In this document: one piece after another, positions 20,921 through 34,986 of the stretch | Position numbering within the stretch: the first letter of the stretch is position 1 | Layout of the letters: the number at the start of each line of letters is the position of its first letter | Origin: Ziziphus jujuba | Taxonomy: Eukaryota; Streptophyta; Magnoliopsida; Rosales; Rhamnaceae | Assembly: GCF_031755915.1 (NCBI RefSeq) | Contig: NC_083383.1 | Coordinates: forward strand, 500,001-564,000 | Direction of reading: 5' to 3' | Length of the DNA stretch: 64,000 nucleotides | Notes under the pieces: generated by a model | What the model was told of the DNA's origin: nothing | Database searches by the model: none | The model's input: only the letters and a program-made list of their open reading frames with translations | Translations under genes and position numbers: made by a program

Positions 20921-23900
20921 ATGGAGGATGAGATGGATTCACTGTTTGAGGGGATGGTGCTCTTCGATCCTAGTAATAATTCTCAATTTCAATTTCAATC
21001 TCAAGATGATAGCGATCAAGCAGATGATTCTCCAACTCCAACAGCAACAGCACCAGCATCACCAGCAGACGCATTGGCACAGCCACAGGCCCAACCCCAA
21101 CCCCAACCCCTGGACGAGAACCTCTTCTCTGACCTCACTCTTGCCTCTCCCCTCCAATTCCACACAACAGAAACCACCCCTCCTTCCAACTCCGTCTCCA
21201 GACAGATTTCCAGAAAGAAGAAGAGGGCTGCTGGGTTGAGGATCGGATATGCCAGAGATGCTGATATCGATGCATATGCCTATTCTCGCCCTCTCGATGC
21301 GGAGGAGCCTCAGCCCCACACCACTCCCACTCCCACTCCCACCGTTGAATCAGATTCTACTCATGCCAACGGACACAAGGCCGATGGTGCTGGTTGTCGC
21401 CTGGAGCAGATCAAGTCTCTGATCTCTGACAAACTCCACCGTGCTCGTCAATCGGTCTCCTCTGTCTCCTCCGCCAGGAAGGATTTCATTGCCGCCAGAA
21501 GAAAAGCTGCCCACAACCTCCACCTCGCTTCGGTCGCCTATGCCGACCTCGAGAACCAACTCAACGACGCTTGCGACGCCGAAGATTTCGAGGCTGCTGA
21601 ACGGCTTAGCGACAGCCTTGCCGCTGCTGACAAGGACAAGCAATCTCTTATCGCTTTACTCAGAGATGCCGAGTCCCACTACGACGCCGTTGAATTCCAG
21701 ATGCAGCAGGTGCTCACCTCTCAAATCGCTGCTGAGGAGGAATGCACTTCTCTGCTTACTCAATTTGCCATGGTCTGGACTCTGCTGCTTGCTTCTCTTT
21801 CCATTTTTATTATTATTTTTTTTTATTATAATTCAAAAACAAATTGTTCTTTTATTTCTCTACTATGAATTCATTTTAATTTTAACTTTCGTTAGAATGA
21901 ATGAAGTGTATGCTCATCTAATCAACTACTATTTGTCAACAATAAATTGGCATTAGGAAGCTCTGTAACTGCTGAGATGAGGGGGGAAAAATAATAATAA
22001 ATGAGAAAAAAAATATATATATATATATATAGATAAATAGATAGATAGATAGATATGGACTTGGAGAGGCAAAATTCAATTTGTTGATAAAAAATTAAAA
22101 TGTATTGTGTTTTCCTCAGGATGCATCAACTGAAGCACATAAGGTCATAATGACAGCAGAAGTCGTCTCTTCAAAAGAAATGCATAGATGGTTCTCATCA
22201 ACCGAATCCTTGGAGATGAAGAAGATGGAATTAGAAATTGAATCAGAAATCATAAGTGAAGCCCGCAATGTATTGAATAATTCCATTGAGCTTTCAGTTG
22301 AGAATGACAGGAGGGAGAGAAAATCTCTTTGTAAGAAGAAGATTGTGCTGATGGATGAATTGGAGCAACTGCTTGCCCTCGTGAAACGCAAGGAAGAGGA
22401 GATTGCACAAAATGATTCTGACATCGAAGCGGTTGACAAAAGGATTGTTGACGTTGTCTCTGGTTTTCAGGAGATGCAATCTGGCATTGATGCCAAGTTT
22501 GCTAACCTGCAATCTGGCCTTTCCCAGATTGGCTTAGACAGAGATGCTATGTTATCACAGAGGAAGGAAATTGATGAATTCCTAACTCAGGAAGAAGAGA
22601 GAGGAGCTAAGTTGAAAGAGGTTGCCCAGGCTTCTGCAGCGGAAGCAAAATCTTACCAGGAAGTTGCTGGACTTAGAAAGAGTCTGATGTCATCTGTTTC
22701 CAAGTCTATGGAAGACAAAGTGAGGCTTGCCAAGATTGAGGAGAAGTTTTCCGAGGATGTCCAAATACTCCAGTTGCAGGTTTCCACCTCTAGAGCTTCT
22801 CTACAGGTATTTCATGCTTCCCCATCCCTCTCTGATTTTGCTTGAAATTGGAGTTGCTCCTACATCTTTTCTATTCTGCTTAAGCAGTTTCATTTTCCTA
22901 TTAACACATTAATATCTCACATTCTTCTGGGTTATCTGTAGCATACTTCTCACATAAAAATTCAGAAAAGATTTATGCCATTGATGCATATATGGAATTG
23001 CCTAATACTCGCGTAGATGATTATTTTAGAAATTTCCTAATGCGTCCTGTGAGAAAATGGGCCTGTCCTAGAAAGTGTGTCTCATTGCCCCTTGAAAAAG
23101 GAGTTTGTTGGCTGATTCATAAAATACCAAGATTTCTTGTTGAAAATGATAATTCGACCTTGTTAATTTTTTATTGAAACCAGTATGTTCTTATTGTAAA
23201 GTACTGGGAACTGATTTCTCTTTCATTTTTATTGTCAAATATATGTTATAATCCATGTCTAAATATTTTGCTCATGGGACAATCACATTTTTCTCCTTGT
23301 TTCTTATTTGTTTGCCTACATTTTTGGGGCTCATTTGTCATGCTAGTTCATAGTCATACTGCATGCATTAATACCAAACTGTTTTGTAATAAATTATATT
23401 ATATTGTATCATATCATGTTCATTATTTTACTGTCTTTGTTTTGAATTGGACTAAGAGTTTGGTAAGTTGTGATGTAGTTATCACTTTATTGTTCTAAAC
23501 AATTAAATTTCAAATTTAGTATAATTTATCCTTTTTTTTTTTTTTTTGAGCCTGTATATTTTTAATTATGTTATGGAAAATGTAATATGTGACTTTATCA
23601 CATAAAGCCACTACTGGTTTCAAAATTCATTAGTGTGTTTTTTTTTTTTTTCTTTTTTAAAAAAAAAGAAGAAAATTTCAGTAGTCGACTCTGATACTGT
23701 TTAAGTGTTAACGTGGTACAGTCTAGATTCATCATTGAAATGAGTTTTAATTAGCAGTAAGGAAAATAATTAATGAGTTTCAACCAGTCCACATTTTATT
23801 TGCCCCTTTCTTTTCTTAGGAACACCTTTTTCTCACTGAATGACAACAATGACATGCCAATTTATTGAATATATTTTTTTTGTTCCGTGGCTTCTAGGAA

Positions 23901-24482
23901 CTATCAACAAGAAAGTCAAGCATCCAGCAAGATATATCATCCTCCAAGCAGAGGATATTTTTCTTAGACAAAAGGGCACCTGAGCTGGAAGCAGAAAAGA
24001 AAGTTGCTGCTGCTGCAAGAAATTTTAAGGAAGCTGCAAGGATAGCTGCTGAGGCAAAGTCATTAACGGTTGAGAAGGATGCCATACAAAATGACATGAA
24101 AAGAGCTGTATTGGAGCTTGAGAAGCTGGAGGAAGAGATAAAAGACACTGTCAGCAAACTGCAGGAGTATGAGGGGCTCATTTCGTCCAAGGAAAGAGAG
24201 GTAGCAAGGGCAAGATTTGAGAGGTTGCTTTTGGTAGCTGGTTCTGCTGCAGCAGAAAGAGAAGCTGCCTTGCAGTTTGGTGACCAAGATGAAGCTAACC
24301 TTCTTCACGTGGAGGCAGAAGCAGCAGATGCAGAAGCAAAAGAAATGCAACTATTACATAACTTCAAGGTGGAAGAATTTGTAAATCTACCAAAACACTT
24401 CATCTCCATGGAACTTGTAGCCAATCTTGGGAGGAAACAGTTGGCAGAATTGGCGGCAACTATTAATATTTCTCCTGCATGA
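20921..24482 (+). CDS. UVR (uvrB/uvrC) motif-containing coiled-coil protein
   Basis: Three coding exons: 20921-21772, 22120-22806 and 23898-24482, all junctions phase 0 with GT-AG introns, 707 residues. I chose the ATG at 20921 (MEDEMDSLFEGM). An in-frame ATG at 20831 would add 30 unlikely residues, and 20933 is also possible. The N-terminus is acidic and low complexity (Q/P-rich, about 25-65, and PTPTPTP near 140). A UVR-like segment lies at about 210-240 (ACDAEDFEAAERLSDSL). Long heptad-type helices then run to about 690 (MKKMELEIESEII, LDELEQLL-like). A second UVR-like stretch occurs near 550 (AAARNFKEAARIAAEA). No signal peptide or membrane segment was seen. The UVR motif mediates protein contacts in bacterial UvrB/UvrC; the role of this plant family is not known to me. 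It is convergent with the CESA gene. Confidence 0.85.
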
Positions 24483-25975
24483 TGACTAGGAGAACAGAGT
24501 AGGATGCATTTGATGATCATTGATAGAGCATGTGGGGAATTGTTTGGTTAGCAGAAGGAACTCCGGATGCTTGATGAACATTTGAGAAGGTGGAATTACC
24601 CCAAAGTTACTTTGCGTTAGCTGCCACCATAGCAGTGATTGTGTTCTCTTCTGCCATCTCGTTTCCTCCTGTGCCATTGCTTTGCATACAATGTAAGGCT
24701 AGTTCTGATGCGTCTGAAAATTTTGATGCTGATCTCTATCCTCTCTATTTTTCAACCTTGCCGGGTCGGCAAATCCACATACAATATTCCTTCTGCTCCT
24801 ATGCGGATTATGCTCGATTATGCTCCCTGTATAATATAATATTCCGTACCAAGGCCATTCTCCGTAGGAGGAAATTAATTTTTGTGAATACTGTTTGCAG
24901 TGTCTTACAATCGTTTCCGTATTATTGTAGTGAATAATGAGGAAATATTGCATAGTAATAAATTTTTTTTCCCTTTTTTTTCTTTTTTTTTTTTTTTTTT
25001 TTTTTTGTTTTTTTCCCCCTTTTTTATGAATGCTAGGTATTAGACAATTGCTACATGGAGACCATCTGGAGTTTGTTTCTTGTAGGTCTAGATCTGCACA
25101 TGTTTGGCCTAGACGGAAATGTAAACTTTAAAATGAGTCGATTGGAAAAAAGAGGTATTACTCGAAACATCAACCTATTTACCAATGGCTTGTTAATTTG
25201 TAAGTTTCATGAATACAAATAAGTATGCTTGGTTATTATGATAATCACTGCATTTATTTTTATTAAAACTGTTAGATATTATTGTTATTACAATGCTAAA
25301 AAAATGAAACAAACGATTAAACAGAAATATTTGATGAGAGTTCAAGAAAAAACAACCAAACTATTTATGTTTATTTTTTATTTGATTTTGTATATATTTA
25401 AGTTTCAACTATACTTAAAAAGCTTATTTAACATGGTTCGTCATTGACATGAAATATTTGTCTAACAAAATTTTAGTTTCAGAACTAAAATAAGAAAACT
25501 TCTTTAAATTTTAGCTCAAAACCAGACACCCAACCTAGACCAAGCCCAGGTTAACGATAGTGTTTATTTTTTACATATACTATTGGTATTGATTTACAAT
25601 TGACTCATAAAATTGATTTGAATAAAAAGTTTCACAAAAAACCGAAAAAAAAACGAAAAAAAAACAAAACAAAACAAAACAAAAAAAGAAAAAAAAATTG
25701 AAGATTGGTACATGATGCCACCAGAAGAACGAAAAACAGAACACCAACAATTTTTATTTATTTTTGTCATAAACAACTCGGCAATGACAACATAATAAAT
25801 AAATGAACCTATAAACCCCTATATTCTGCCTCTCGTGGTCGTAGTTACATGAAGCCGGTTATCATAGCCCAGGGTTATTGAGAATCAAATGGAGAAACTC
25901 GTAAAACAAGAATAGTAGTAGTATTACAGGGGTAGCGTGGTTGATTCGCCACTACACCTACATTATATTCTTCCC

Positions 25976-26007
<32 letters not shown>

Positions 26008-26306
26008 GGAGGGTAAATACACTTTTTTTCTCCCATTCTTATAAAATCAAACAAATAAAGAATCGGACTTATGCCCAACAACGCCCACCACCATTACCCC
26101 CATTGTAAAAAACAAAAGGCCGCTATGAGGTGAGATGGTTGGATTTCGTAACTAAACTCCATCCCTGTCAATGTCATATACACAGATTAATCTACACCTT
26201 GCATTGCAGCCCCGCCCCCCCTCCCCCGGGGGGCACAAAAAACCCCACCTCATTACAAAAGAACACACATTTTCCATCAATATATCTTCTTCGTCTTGTT
26301 CAGTTG
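24483..26306. other. Convergent intergenic region between UVR gene and CESA
   Basis: It holds the 3'UTRs of both genes and AT-rich spacer. Long T runs occur at 24965-25015 and 25980-26007 (on +), with an A-rich stretch at 25645-25695. No further gene was seen. Confidence 0.55.
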
Positions 26307-29300
26307 CTAATTACAATCCAATCCACATTCCTCCAAGAGTGGGCCATCTGCCTTCGCCAAAAATGGGTCAATCCGAACCCACAGAAGCGAGAATATGGAA
26401 GCGAGCAGAATGGACCAGACAATGATGATCGTGGGAGTCCTGTTTTGCCTGCCCAGCAGACCCTTCAAGAAAGGGTATAGGTGAACTATCACCCAGAAAG
26501 CGAAGAAGAGCTTACCAAACAGTGGCCCCCATGACTCGTAGCCGTTGTTTATTGCATTTGAAACTCCGGCAACCACTCCAATCAGGTTTATTATGAGCAG
26601 TGTGGTCGGTGGGATGAGCAGTGTGGTCCATTTAAACGCATACAGCTCCGAGAACTCTTCGTCATCCCCTGCTTTTGATGTCACAGTGAAGTTCGTATCA
26701 ACACCGGCTAAAACCTTTAAGAGCCCCTGGAAGACTGCGAACAAATGCGCTGAAACCCCACCAATCACCCAAAACTGCTCATTTCTCCACCATTCGTCAA
26801 TACCAACTCCACTCCATCTCATTTCCAGAATACTCGTTGCGAAAATACAGATGAAAAGCGACAGAAACCACAGGCTGGCAACGTTGCTAAGCTGCAATTG
26901 ATGCCAGACAAAATGGCTACCACTTTGTTAAATACTTGAATAAAAATTACATATATGGCTATCTAAACGAATGATTAAAAAAGAAACACACAAATTTCAT
27001 ACCTCTGGAGTGATAAATTTCCCAGTGAGCAAGCACACAGCAGGTAGAGTACAATAAGCCAGCAAAGGAATTGATGTCCATGGATATATGGTAGCATTTA
27101 TATATGAGAAACGCTCTAGCCACTTCAAACCCCCTCCATATCCATACCAAAGAGGGCAATGCCTGCTCAGGAATATTTCAACAGATCCAAGTGCCCATCG
27201 AAGGACTTGGTGCAGACGATCAGAAAGATTAATGGGTGCAGAACCTTTGAATGCTGGCATGTCAGGGATACAATATATGGATCTCCACCCATGACAGTGC
27301 ATTTTAAACCCTGTCAAGATATCCTCTGTCACTGAACCATAGATCCAGCCAACCTGGATTGGAAGAACACACTTGAAGAATTAAGTAAAGTAGGTCCTAC
27401 AAATCAACGTCAAAGTGAAGGATATGAGAAATGAATCCAACATATATATATATATATATATATACATATATGTATAGACTTAGATACCTCTTTTCCCCAT
27501 TCTGTTTTATCTTCATACCCACAACTGATAACATGGATGGCTTCTTTAAGCAGAGAGGCTGGACTAGCACTTTTCAGAGTCCCACCATCGTCCAGCAGGG
27601 TGGACGCAACAAACACAGGGGACTGCCCAAACTTTTTTTCCAACTTATGCTTAGGCATCAGACCTAAATTTTCACCTTCAGTCCCTGCACAAAAGCTCTT
27701 CCCAAGTCAGATCTTACAAAATGATTGACCCTGATGGACATTATAATGCAGTTAACTTCAATGAGAAAATAAACATATCTTAATATAATTCTTAATTATT
27801 ATCTTTCTTAACTCAAATTCAATGTCATTGTTCCCTAAAGGCCAAAGTAAACGGAAAAAGCATAAATTAACTCCTTTGTTTTGAACCCACTGTCTTGGTC
27901 ATTCTATCATCTAGTACATTGTCAACATTCCATATATATGTTAATATAGATCGAGATAAAAAAATTTCGAAAATTAAGCACCACCAAGTATACTATCTAC
28001 ATGCATGCACTTCGCAGTACTTAGTATGCTAGCTTCTCACAATTATATACGTACAAGAGACATATAATGCACTTCATATTATTAAAAACTTAAAACAAGT
28101 TATGCTATGTGATGATTCCTATTCTGAAGGAAAGTGCAGGGTGGTCATTTCAGCTGGTAACCAATCCAAGCTATAGCATTCACAAGCTCAAGCATATTTC
28201 ACAGAGAAGGGAAGAACCATGTGTCATATCCAAATTATCGGGGAAATAATAATCTGAATATATCCCAGATCAAACCACTTCTATTGATCTGTTAGTGAGA
28301 CCTCATTCTGAGATGGCTAAATTTACCTTCAATGCCCTCTTCAATACCCTCAAAAGCACACACAGGGAGATCTCCCTTCTTGGAATTTATATTCTTCATA
28401 TCGTTCTTAGGTTTGTTGTTGCTCTTCTTCTTCTTCCTCTTGCCAGAACAACAGCATCCACAACAACACCATTTTGGCCAGCAATTGCATGTCCTGGTTG
28501 GTGGCTTTTTTGTTTTTGGAGCGTCATAACCATAGAAAGCCTGCCTTCTGAAGACACAACCGGTCCCAACATAAATGGGTCCTTGGATCCCATCCAAACC
28601 TTTCATGTTAATCTGTAATTAAAAAGGAATGATGGTATAAGTCTGCATAGAAGATGAAAAATTGCCAAAGCAATAGTTGGAGTATTCAGATTTCAAAAAT
28701 CTTACATCAAAGAATACTGTATTTCGGTTGGCATATCGATCATGCCTGTCGATACCATCAAACCTTTGGGGGAATTGAACATAGCACACTCTTTTTCCTA
28801 GTAATGGATCCATCATGAAACACATAGCCTCTCTAAGAGCTTTACTGTTATTGATATAGTGATCACAATCCAAGTTCAATAGATAAGGAGCATTTGTGAG
28901 CACAGCAGAGACTCTGACCTGTTTCGCAAACAACCCAGCAAAATGTTATGAAAAGTATCACAATTTTCAGCCCCTTAAGGATCAGAATGGAGTTTGGAAG
29001 AGGATTTTCTCTCTAATTATAAAACTTACTAGAGCATTCATTGCTCCAGCCTTTTTGTGGTGGTTAAACCCAGGTCTCTTTTCTCTAGAAACATACACCA
29101 GGCGTGGTAATTCATTGCCGTCTGCGTCATGTCCTCCGCTTTGGCCAAGAAACACCTATGAAACATTACAAATATACAGGTGTCTGCCAGAATGATCATC
29201 AGAACTATGAGCTAAGTCAAAATTCATATACCTGAATCATTCCAGGATGGTCACGAACATTATTTCCAGGCCATAGAGTCCCATCTTGCATTGTCCACCC

Positions 29301-31636
29301 TTCTTCTGGGACCTTCTGAGCCTTGGCAACCAAAGCATTGATTCGAACTTTAAACTCTTCGTATTCTCTCTGCAACATCATTGAGCAACAAGCAACAAAT
29401 ATGTGTCATGCATGCTTTCTGCAATGACTTAATACAGGATAGCATCAGCTGCGTTACCTTCATTGCTCTCCGCTCCTTCACAAAGGATGGAAGCACTTTA
29501 TCTTTGAGGTAATCTATCTTCTGAGCAAAATACCATTCAGGTGCACGTGGCTCAATGTTAAACTTTTTGCAGAAAGGGACCCACTTCCTAGCAAATTCGG
29601 ATGTTTCTGATAGTGCCTCAAATGTAAGCATAGCAGCACCGTCATCAGAAACATAACACGAGACCTTGTCTACTGGGTAATCCACTGCAAGAATGGAAAG
29701 AACTGTATTTGCAGTCACCAGAGGAGGTTCTTTCAATGGATCAACTGTACTGACAAATATATCTACAGAAGAAAGTTGAGAAGACTGGCCTTTCTTCTCA
29801 TATCTGACAATCAAGTTGAGCTGCAAATTAATTGTCCGGAATGTGGACCGAGCACATTTTTTGGAAAGATATGAAATTCAGTTACCTCAGGGACAGCCTA
29901 TCTAGGTAAGTTTCCCTGTCAATAGGAAGCCACTTTGGAAACTGGTCAAGAATCCATGAGAGAGCAAACCAAATCTCACATATTACTGATACAAGCCACA
30001 ATGCATATGCATCGTTCACAGGATGCATGACTCGGTAGTGGAAGAAGAATCCAAGAACTACAAGTCGAATTATGATGATCATTCGGTAAGGGTTGATTTG
30101 GCTTGATGGAATGGGCAACTTTCTGGACAAGGGCTGTCTTGCCTCATCCATTCTGATCCGTAAAGCAACAAACATAATTATAATAATCAATGACCATTTG
30201 TAACTTTCTAAAGATATGATAAATATATACATATGTATATATATATATATAGGACATAAAATATAAGGGGGGAGAGGAGGGAGTTGTTTGAGAACAAAAA
30301 AAAAATGTTATTTAAAGATGGAAAATTTAAAAGGTAACAATCATATGCATTGATAGTGAAGTATGGGGAAGTCTGTTAGACAAGTCTCCCTGTAAGTAAA
30401 AGATTATAGAAGAAAGCAAAATAAAATCAGGTAAAGCTAATATCATAAGAAAGAAGCAAGCTTGGCGGAAGGGCAGTTACAGTGGTAAATCAGGGCAATC
30501 GCCATCATTGTCCCAACCTCTGCCACTGTTTTCATTCTTGGTCATCAATTTCTCTTGTTTTTGCTTCCAAAGCTCCATTCTTTCCTTCCAAGCAACACTT
30601 CCATAGCCATAAGCAGCCAGGTCTTTGGAAGGATCCATAGATCTGGGGGGTTGCACTACAAAACAGGAACAGAGACTGTTGTAATTAGAATAATGTATGA
30701 TGATCTGATGAAAGATTTGATAATCAAACAGAAGCAGGTTACCTTGAAGGCCTGAATCTGAGAAAGGAAGGGGGTGAATCCTTTTGCCGCCACCTCCGCC
30801 TCCCCCTCCCATGAAAGAAGGGACCAAGGCATGTTGATCAGGAGGTATATCATCAACCTGAGCCAACAAGTGAAACAGCCAGCGTTAAATTCCAATGCAA
30901 TTAAACCCCTCAAGGGGCCAGATGGATGGATAGATAAAAAGAAACTGGTCACTACTAGATACCGCCTAGCGTACCATTTGACCGTTGGTAAGAAGAGGAA
31001 GTTGGGGCAAAGGATGAAGGACATGATGATGATGATGATGGTAATGGGAGTCAGAGGAGGCACGGCCATAGCTCATGTGGCCGTGAAGCATTGCGTCGGT
31101 GGCAGCGAGAGCATGGTGCTGCTGCATATCGTGTTTGTTGCTCTTACTTGCGTCAAAATTGAACTCGTTATCCACGTCATCGATGTCGTCTTCTTCTTCA
31201 TCGCCGTCCACTCTGGCGCACCCTGATTGCATACTCAAATAATCGGTAATTAGCTAGATTCATTGATTCAACTTAGTAGCCTAGTTAAAAAAAAGAAAAA
31301 TGCGTCGTAGCATATAATAAATATTTATAGCGTACCCTTAAGGCGTTTGAAACTGGTTTTGCACTGGGGGCAAACTTGGTTTCCCTCTCGGCGCTCGTAC
31401 TCGTAGCAAGTATGGCAAATGGGAAAAGCACACTCGTTGCAAGCAACGAATAGCTCTCCTTCTGAATTTAGCCCCACATCGTCTCCACAAATCTGACATA
31501 TTTGGCCGCGCAATTGCTGCAGAGGTTTCGGCTGCACAAACGCCAATACTATATTATAATGCTCAGACTCTTATTGTCTCTTTCTATTTTCTATTTTTGA
31601 ATTTAATCGTTATTCAGAAAAAGGAAAAAAGAAAAA

Positions 31637-31667
<31 letters not shown>

Positions 31668-31826
31668 TGTTTATATGTATATAATATGCAAGCACTGAAT
31701 TCTCAATTCCAACAAATTAAGAAAACAAAATGATAAATAATTTACGGCAGATTCGCCGTCACGGCGGATGACGACTAGCTCATTTCTATTGTGGGAGCCT
31801 GCTACTAAACCGGCACTCGCCTCCAT
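26307..31826 (-). CDS. CESA6-like: Cellulose synthase catalytic subunit, CESA6 clade (primary wall type)
   Basis: Polymerises UDP-glucose into beta-1,4-glucan in the plasma-membrane rosette complex. Fourteen coding exons on the minus strand: 31826-31746, 31531-31336, 31222-30975, 30857-30743, 30655-30481, 30152-29886, 29803-29458, 29369-29232, 29155-29030, 28918-28706, 28612-28327, 27684-27488, 27353-27003, 26891-26307. All phases agree, giving 1107 residues. The N-terminus [16 protein letters not shown] precedes a RING-type zinc finger from Cys39 (CQICGDD). Catalytic motifs are all present: DD at 414-415, DCD at 581-583, TED at 805-807 and QVLRW at 845-849. Hydrophobic segments flank the catalytic loop. 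The AGSHNRNE start and CGLDC end place it with CESA2/5/6/9. The first variable region has a His run and an eight-Gly run. The gene looks fully functional. Confidence 0.93.
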
Positions 31827-34800
31827 TAATGCGGGCGGCCTCTCCTCTAAATTCCGGAGTTTCAGATTTCAGATATGATCAGATTTGGAATGAAGTTGAG
31901 ATCTACCCTGCAGAAGCCCCCCGGGGTTGAGATATGTTACAGTCAGTCAAGCTGGGAAGCGTGAGAGTCTGAGAGAACTAAAGCGTGCATATGGACTTTG
32001 GATGTGAAAGGCCCTTGCTTTGCTTTCCACTTCTCTCTCTCTCTCTCCGTCATTTGCTCCTCCTAAGTCCTCTCTGATAACACTACCTAACAATACAATA
32101 ACGAAAGAAAAAAGAATATAAAGCTATGGCTCCTTTTTCTTTATTTCTTCTCTCTCGCTCTCTCTTATCATTCATTCCTTGCTTCTCCTCTTAACTCTTA
32201 AATCGTAAATCTTAAATATTAAAATCCTAACTAATAAAATTAATTTCTTCGTCTTCATTGATCTTCTTCTCCTTCTTCTTCCTCCGATCCAATAATTATT
32301 CTTATTTTGTTTTCTCTGTATGTATATATATATATATATATTATAAATATCTACAGTTTTGTAACTCTCACGTCGCCATAACACCGAAACTATTTACGTA
32401 CGTAAATAAATTAATTGTAGTCTGGAAATTACCTCATTATTATTACATCTTAACTGTTTCTACGCTCTCTCTCTATCTCTCTCCCCTGCAAGCAAGGAAA
32501 CCTTGTTTCTACCACATCCTTCCACTTGTTATCAGCTTGCTTATTTAAATATTAATTATTATTTAATATGTCTTTTCCTTGCTTTTTCGCTTATTAATAT
32601 CTCCGCCGACACAGCTAATACGTCATCATACTCCAATCTCATATCCTCTCTCTCCAACAATAAAATAATCGTCTGGCCGGAACCCCATAAAATTTATATT
32701 TCCATTTCCATCCTCATAATTTTAATTTACATACATTTTATAAATAAATAATATAAAAAAATGCAAATCATCTTAGCGAAAAAAAAAAAAAAAAAAAACG
32801 AAAAGACAATCCATCGAAGATAACGAATATAAACTAAACGATAACACTTGAAATTGAATTTTATTGTTATCTTTTTCCTCTTTTATAGGTGATATTTAAT
32901 TAGAAATGATTGAGAGAGAGAGAGAGAGAGAGTGTGTGTGAGCGTATGTTAGAACAAACAAGTCAGCACATGTGGATTTAGGCGGTCACGTCGCCAAACG
33001 GTCTGCTAGCTGTATCTCTCCGTCTTCTCTGAGACTCTGACCCCACGTCCCACATGTCCACTATTAATCTACTTCTCTGAGACTATTAAAAACTTACCCT
33101 CATGCTCTCCCTCCGTACTGGATATCCAGCCCCCCGACCAAGAATTTGGTATCAGATATTTTCCCGTTTTCCACTTTCTACTTTTCAGTTTTCACCTTCT
33201 ATAGTTTTAGGCTTTTGAGTTATTTATTTATTTATTTATGTGTGGTTTTTTTGGGGTAAAATTTATTTATTTTTTTCATTTATGTGTGGTTGCTCGCCTT
33301 TATTTATATATATATATATATATATTATGTAATATTTTTTATGAGATTGCACTCACGTAACATATTGCAAATAGTATATTCGCAACATCCAATATTACGC
33401 AACTCTATGTATATATAGCAGGAATTTCCCAGTTAGGAATATGTGGCAAATGGCACAGTTCATTTATATTTTTATATTTTAATTTAAGCATTAATTATTA
33501 TTTTATTTAATTGTTAAATTTCTATTTCATAAACATCGCTATAATTTGATGATATCATGATTAAAGACTTATAAAAATGACATAAAATCTTATTTATAAA
33601 AAAATATAAAAGAAAATTTTGGATGGTAGAACGATTAGGTTAAATAATTTAATAATTTTTTATTTTTGGATCAAGTAGTTTAATATTAGATAAAATTGAA
33701 TTGTGTTTGGACAACTATGGACCAAATTGAAATTAGTATTGTATAATTAGATGTTAATAAAATCGAATAGGAGGCTCAATTTTATGAAATTGGCTTTTGG
33801 ATAAAAAAAAAAACTCATATTTTGGACACCAATACCTAAGAGTTTGTAGCATAATTAGACCTTTTGGTGTCCAATTTTGGAAATCTCAAAATTATAAAAG
33901 TTAATTTGAGATATACCAACGTTCTTATTTAAATTTTTGAAAGCCTAAAGAATATTTTTTGTTCTATTCTAGGCATCATGATGGAGACTAAAAGTGACCC
34001 AACTGTGGATCAGGAGTAAGCTAGATTTCTGTGAGTGGATCATGTGCTATTTGGTAAAATTTTAAATGTTTCTGAATTCTAATATGCTTATGGTGAATTT
34101 ATAGATATTGGTATTTAAAAAGTTTTGATAATTAAATTGATTATTGCTATATAACTTTATGTAGTCATAATAGACGTTAAAAGGTAAAATGTTAAAAAAA
34201 AAAAATTTCTCTTGCCAAGTTTTGTTCCATCACAAAAAATAAAATCTTTATATCCACACATTATTAAAATTTCCAAAAATCAAGATTAAATTTTTCCCTC
34301 CAAGTTTTATGAAAATTGTAAAATTTTTATTTGTGAAAATATTATATATATATATATATATAAATTATGCTAAATAATTTTGCATATATTATTGCAATGC
34401 TTAATAGCCAAATCCTGAAAATACCAACATGTATGGAAATTTTCAAAAATCAAAATCAAAATTTTTCTTCTAAGTTTTATTAAGATTGTATAATTTTTAA
34501 GACAATTTTACTTTTGGATTTTAGTTTTTTTTAATTATTTTTGGATGAACACAGAATGAACTTAAAGTTGACACATGGCAATGATTTTTGCTGGCTCTCT
34601 TACTTTTATACATTATATAGATAAATATTTTTATCATCAAAGAAATACTTATGATTTGATTATTTTACTTATCTTATTTAGAAATTATTTGCATAAAATA
34701 TGCCAAATAGTTACATTGAAATTTTGAGTACAGATATAAAGGAATAAATAATATTTTTGTTATGGGATGCATGTGAGATGTGGATATATGATATTGTATG

Positions 34801-34840
34801 CCAAGCATTATCATGATTACAAATACAGATATGGATATGG

Positions 34841-34871
<31 letters not shown>

Positions 34872-34981
34872 TAGTTATAATTATATATATATATAACTTA
34901 ACCCCGTACTATTATCATATGATGTAAAGGTTGGTTAAGAGGCCATAATCTCAATGTTTTGGAACAATAAGGACCAAGAGA
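31827..34981. other. CESA upstream region and AT-rich intergenic DNA
   Basis: The CESA 5'UTR and promoter should lie just right of 31826. A CT repeat (32034-32047; GA on the gene strand), further TC-rich stretches to about 32500 and a GA repeat at 32907-32932 are the main visible features. Pyrimidine/purine repeats of this kind are common in plant leaders. From 33200 on the sequence is simple AT-rich DNA with (TA)n tracts (33308-33326, 34840-34867). No gene was seen. Confidence 0.5.
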
Positions 34982-34986
34982 TAGCT

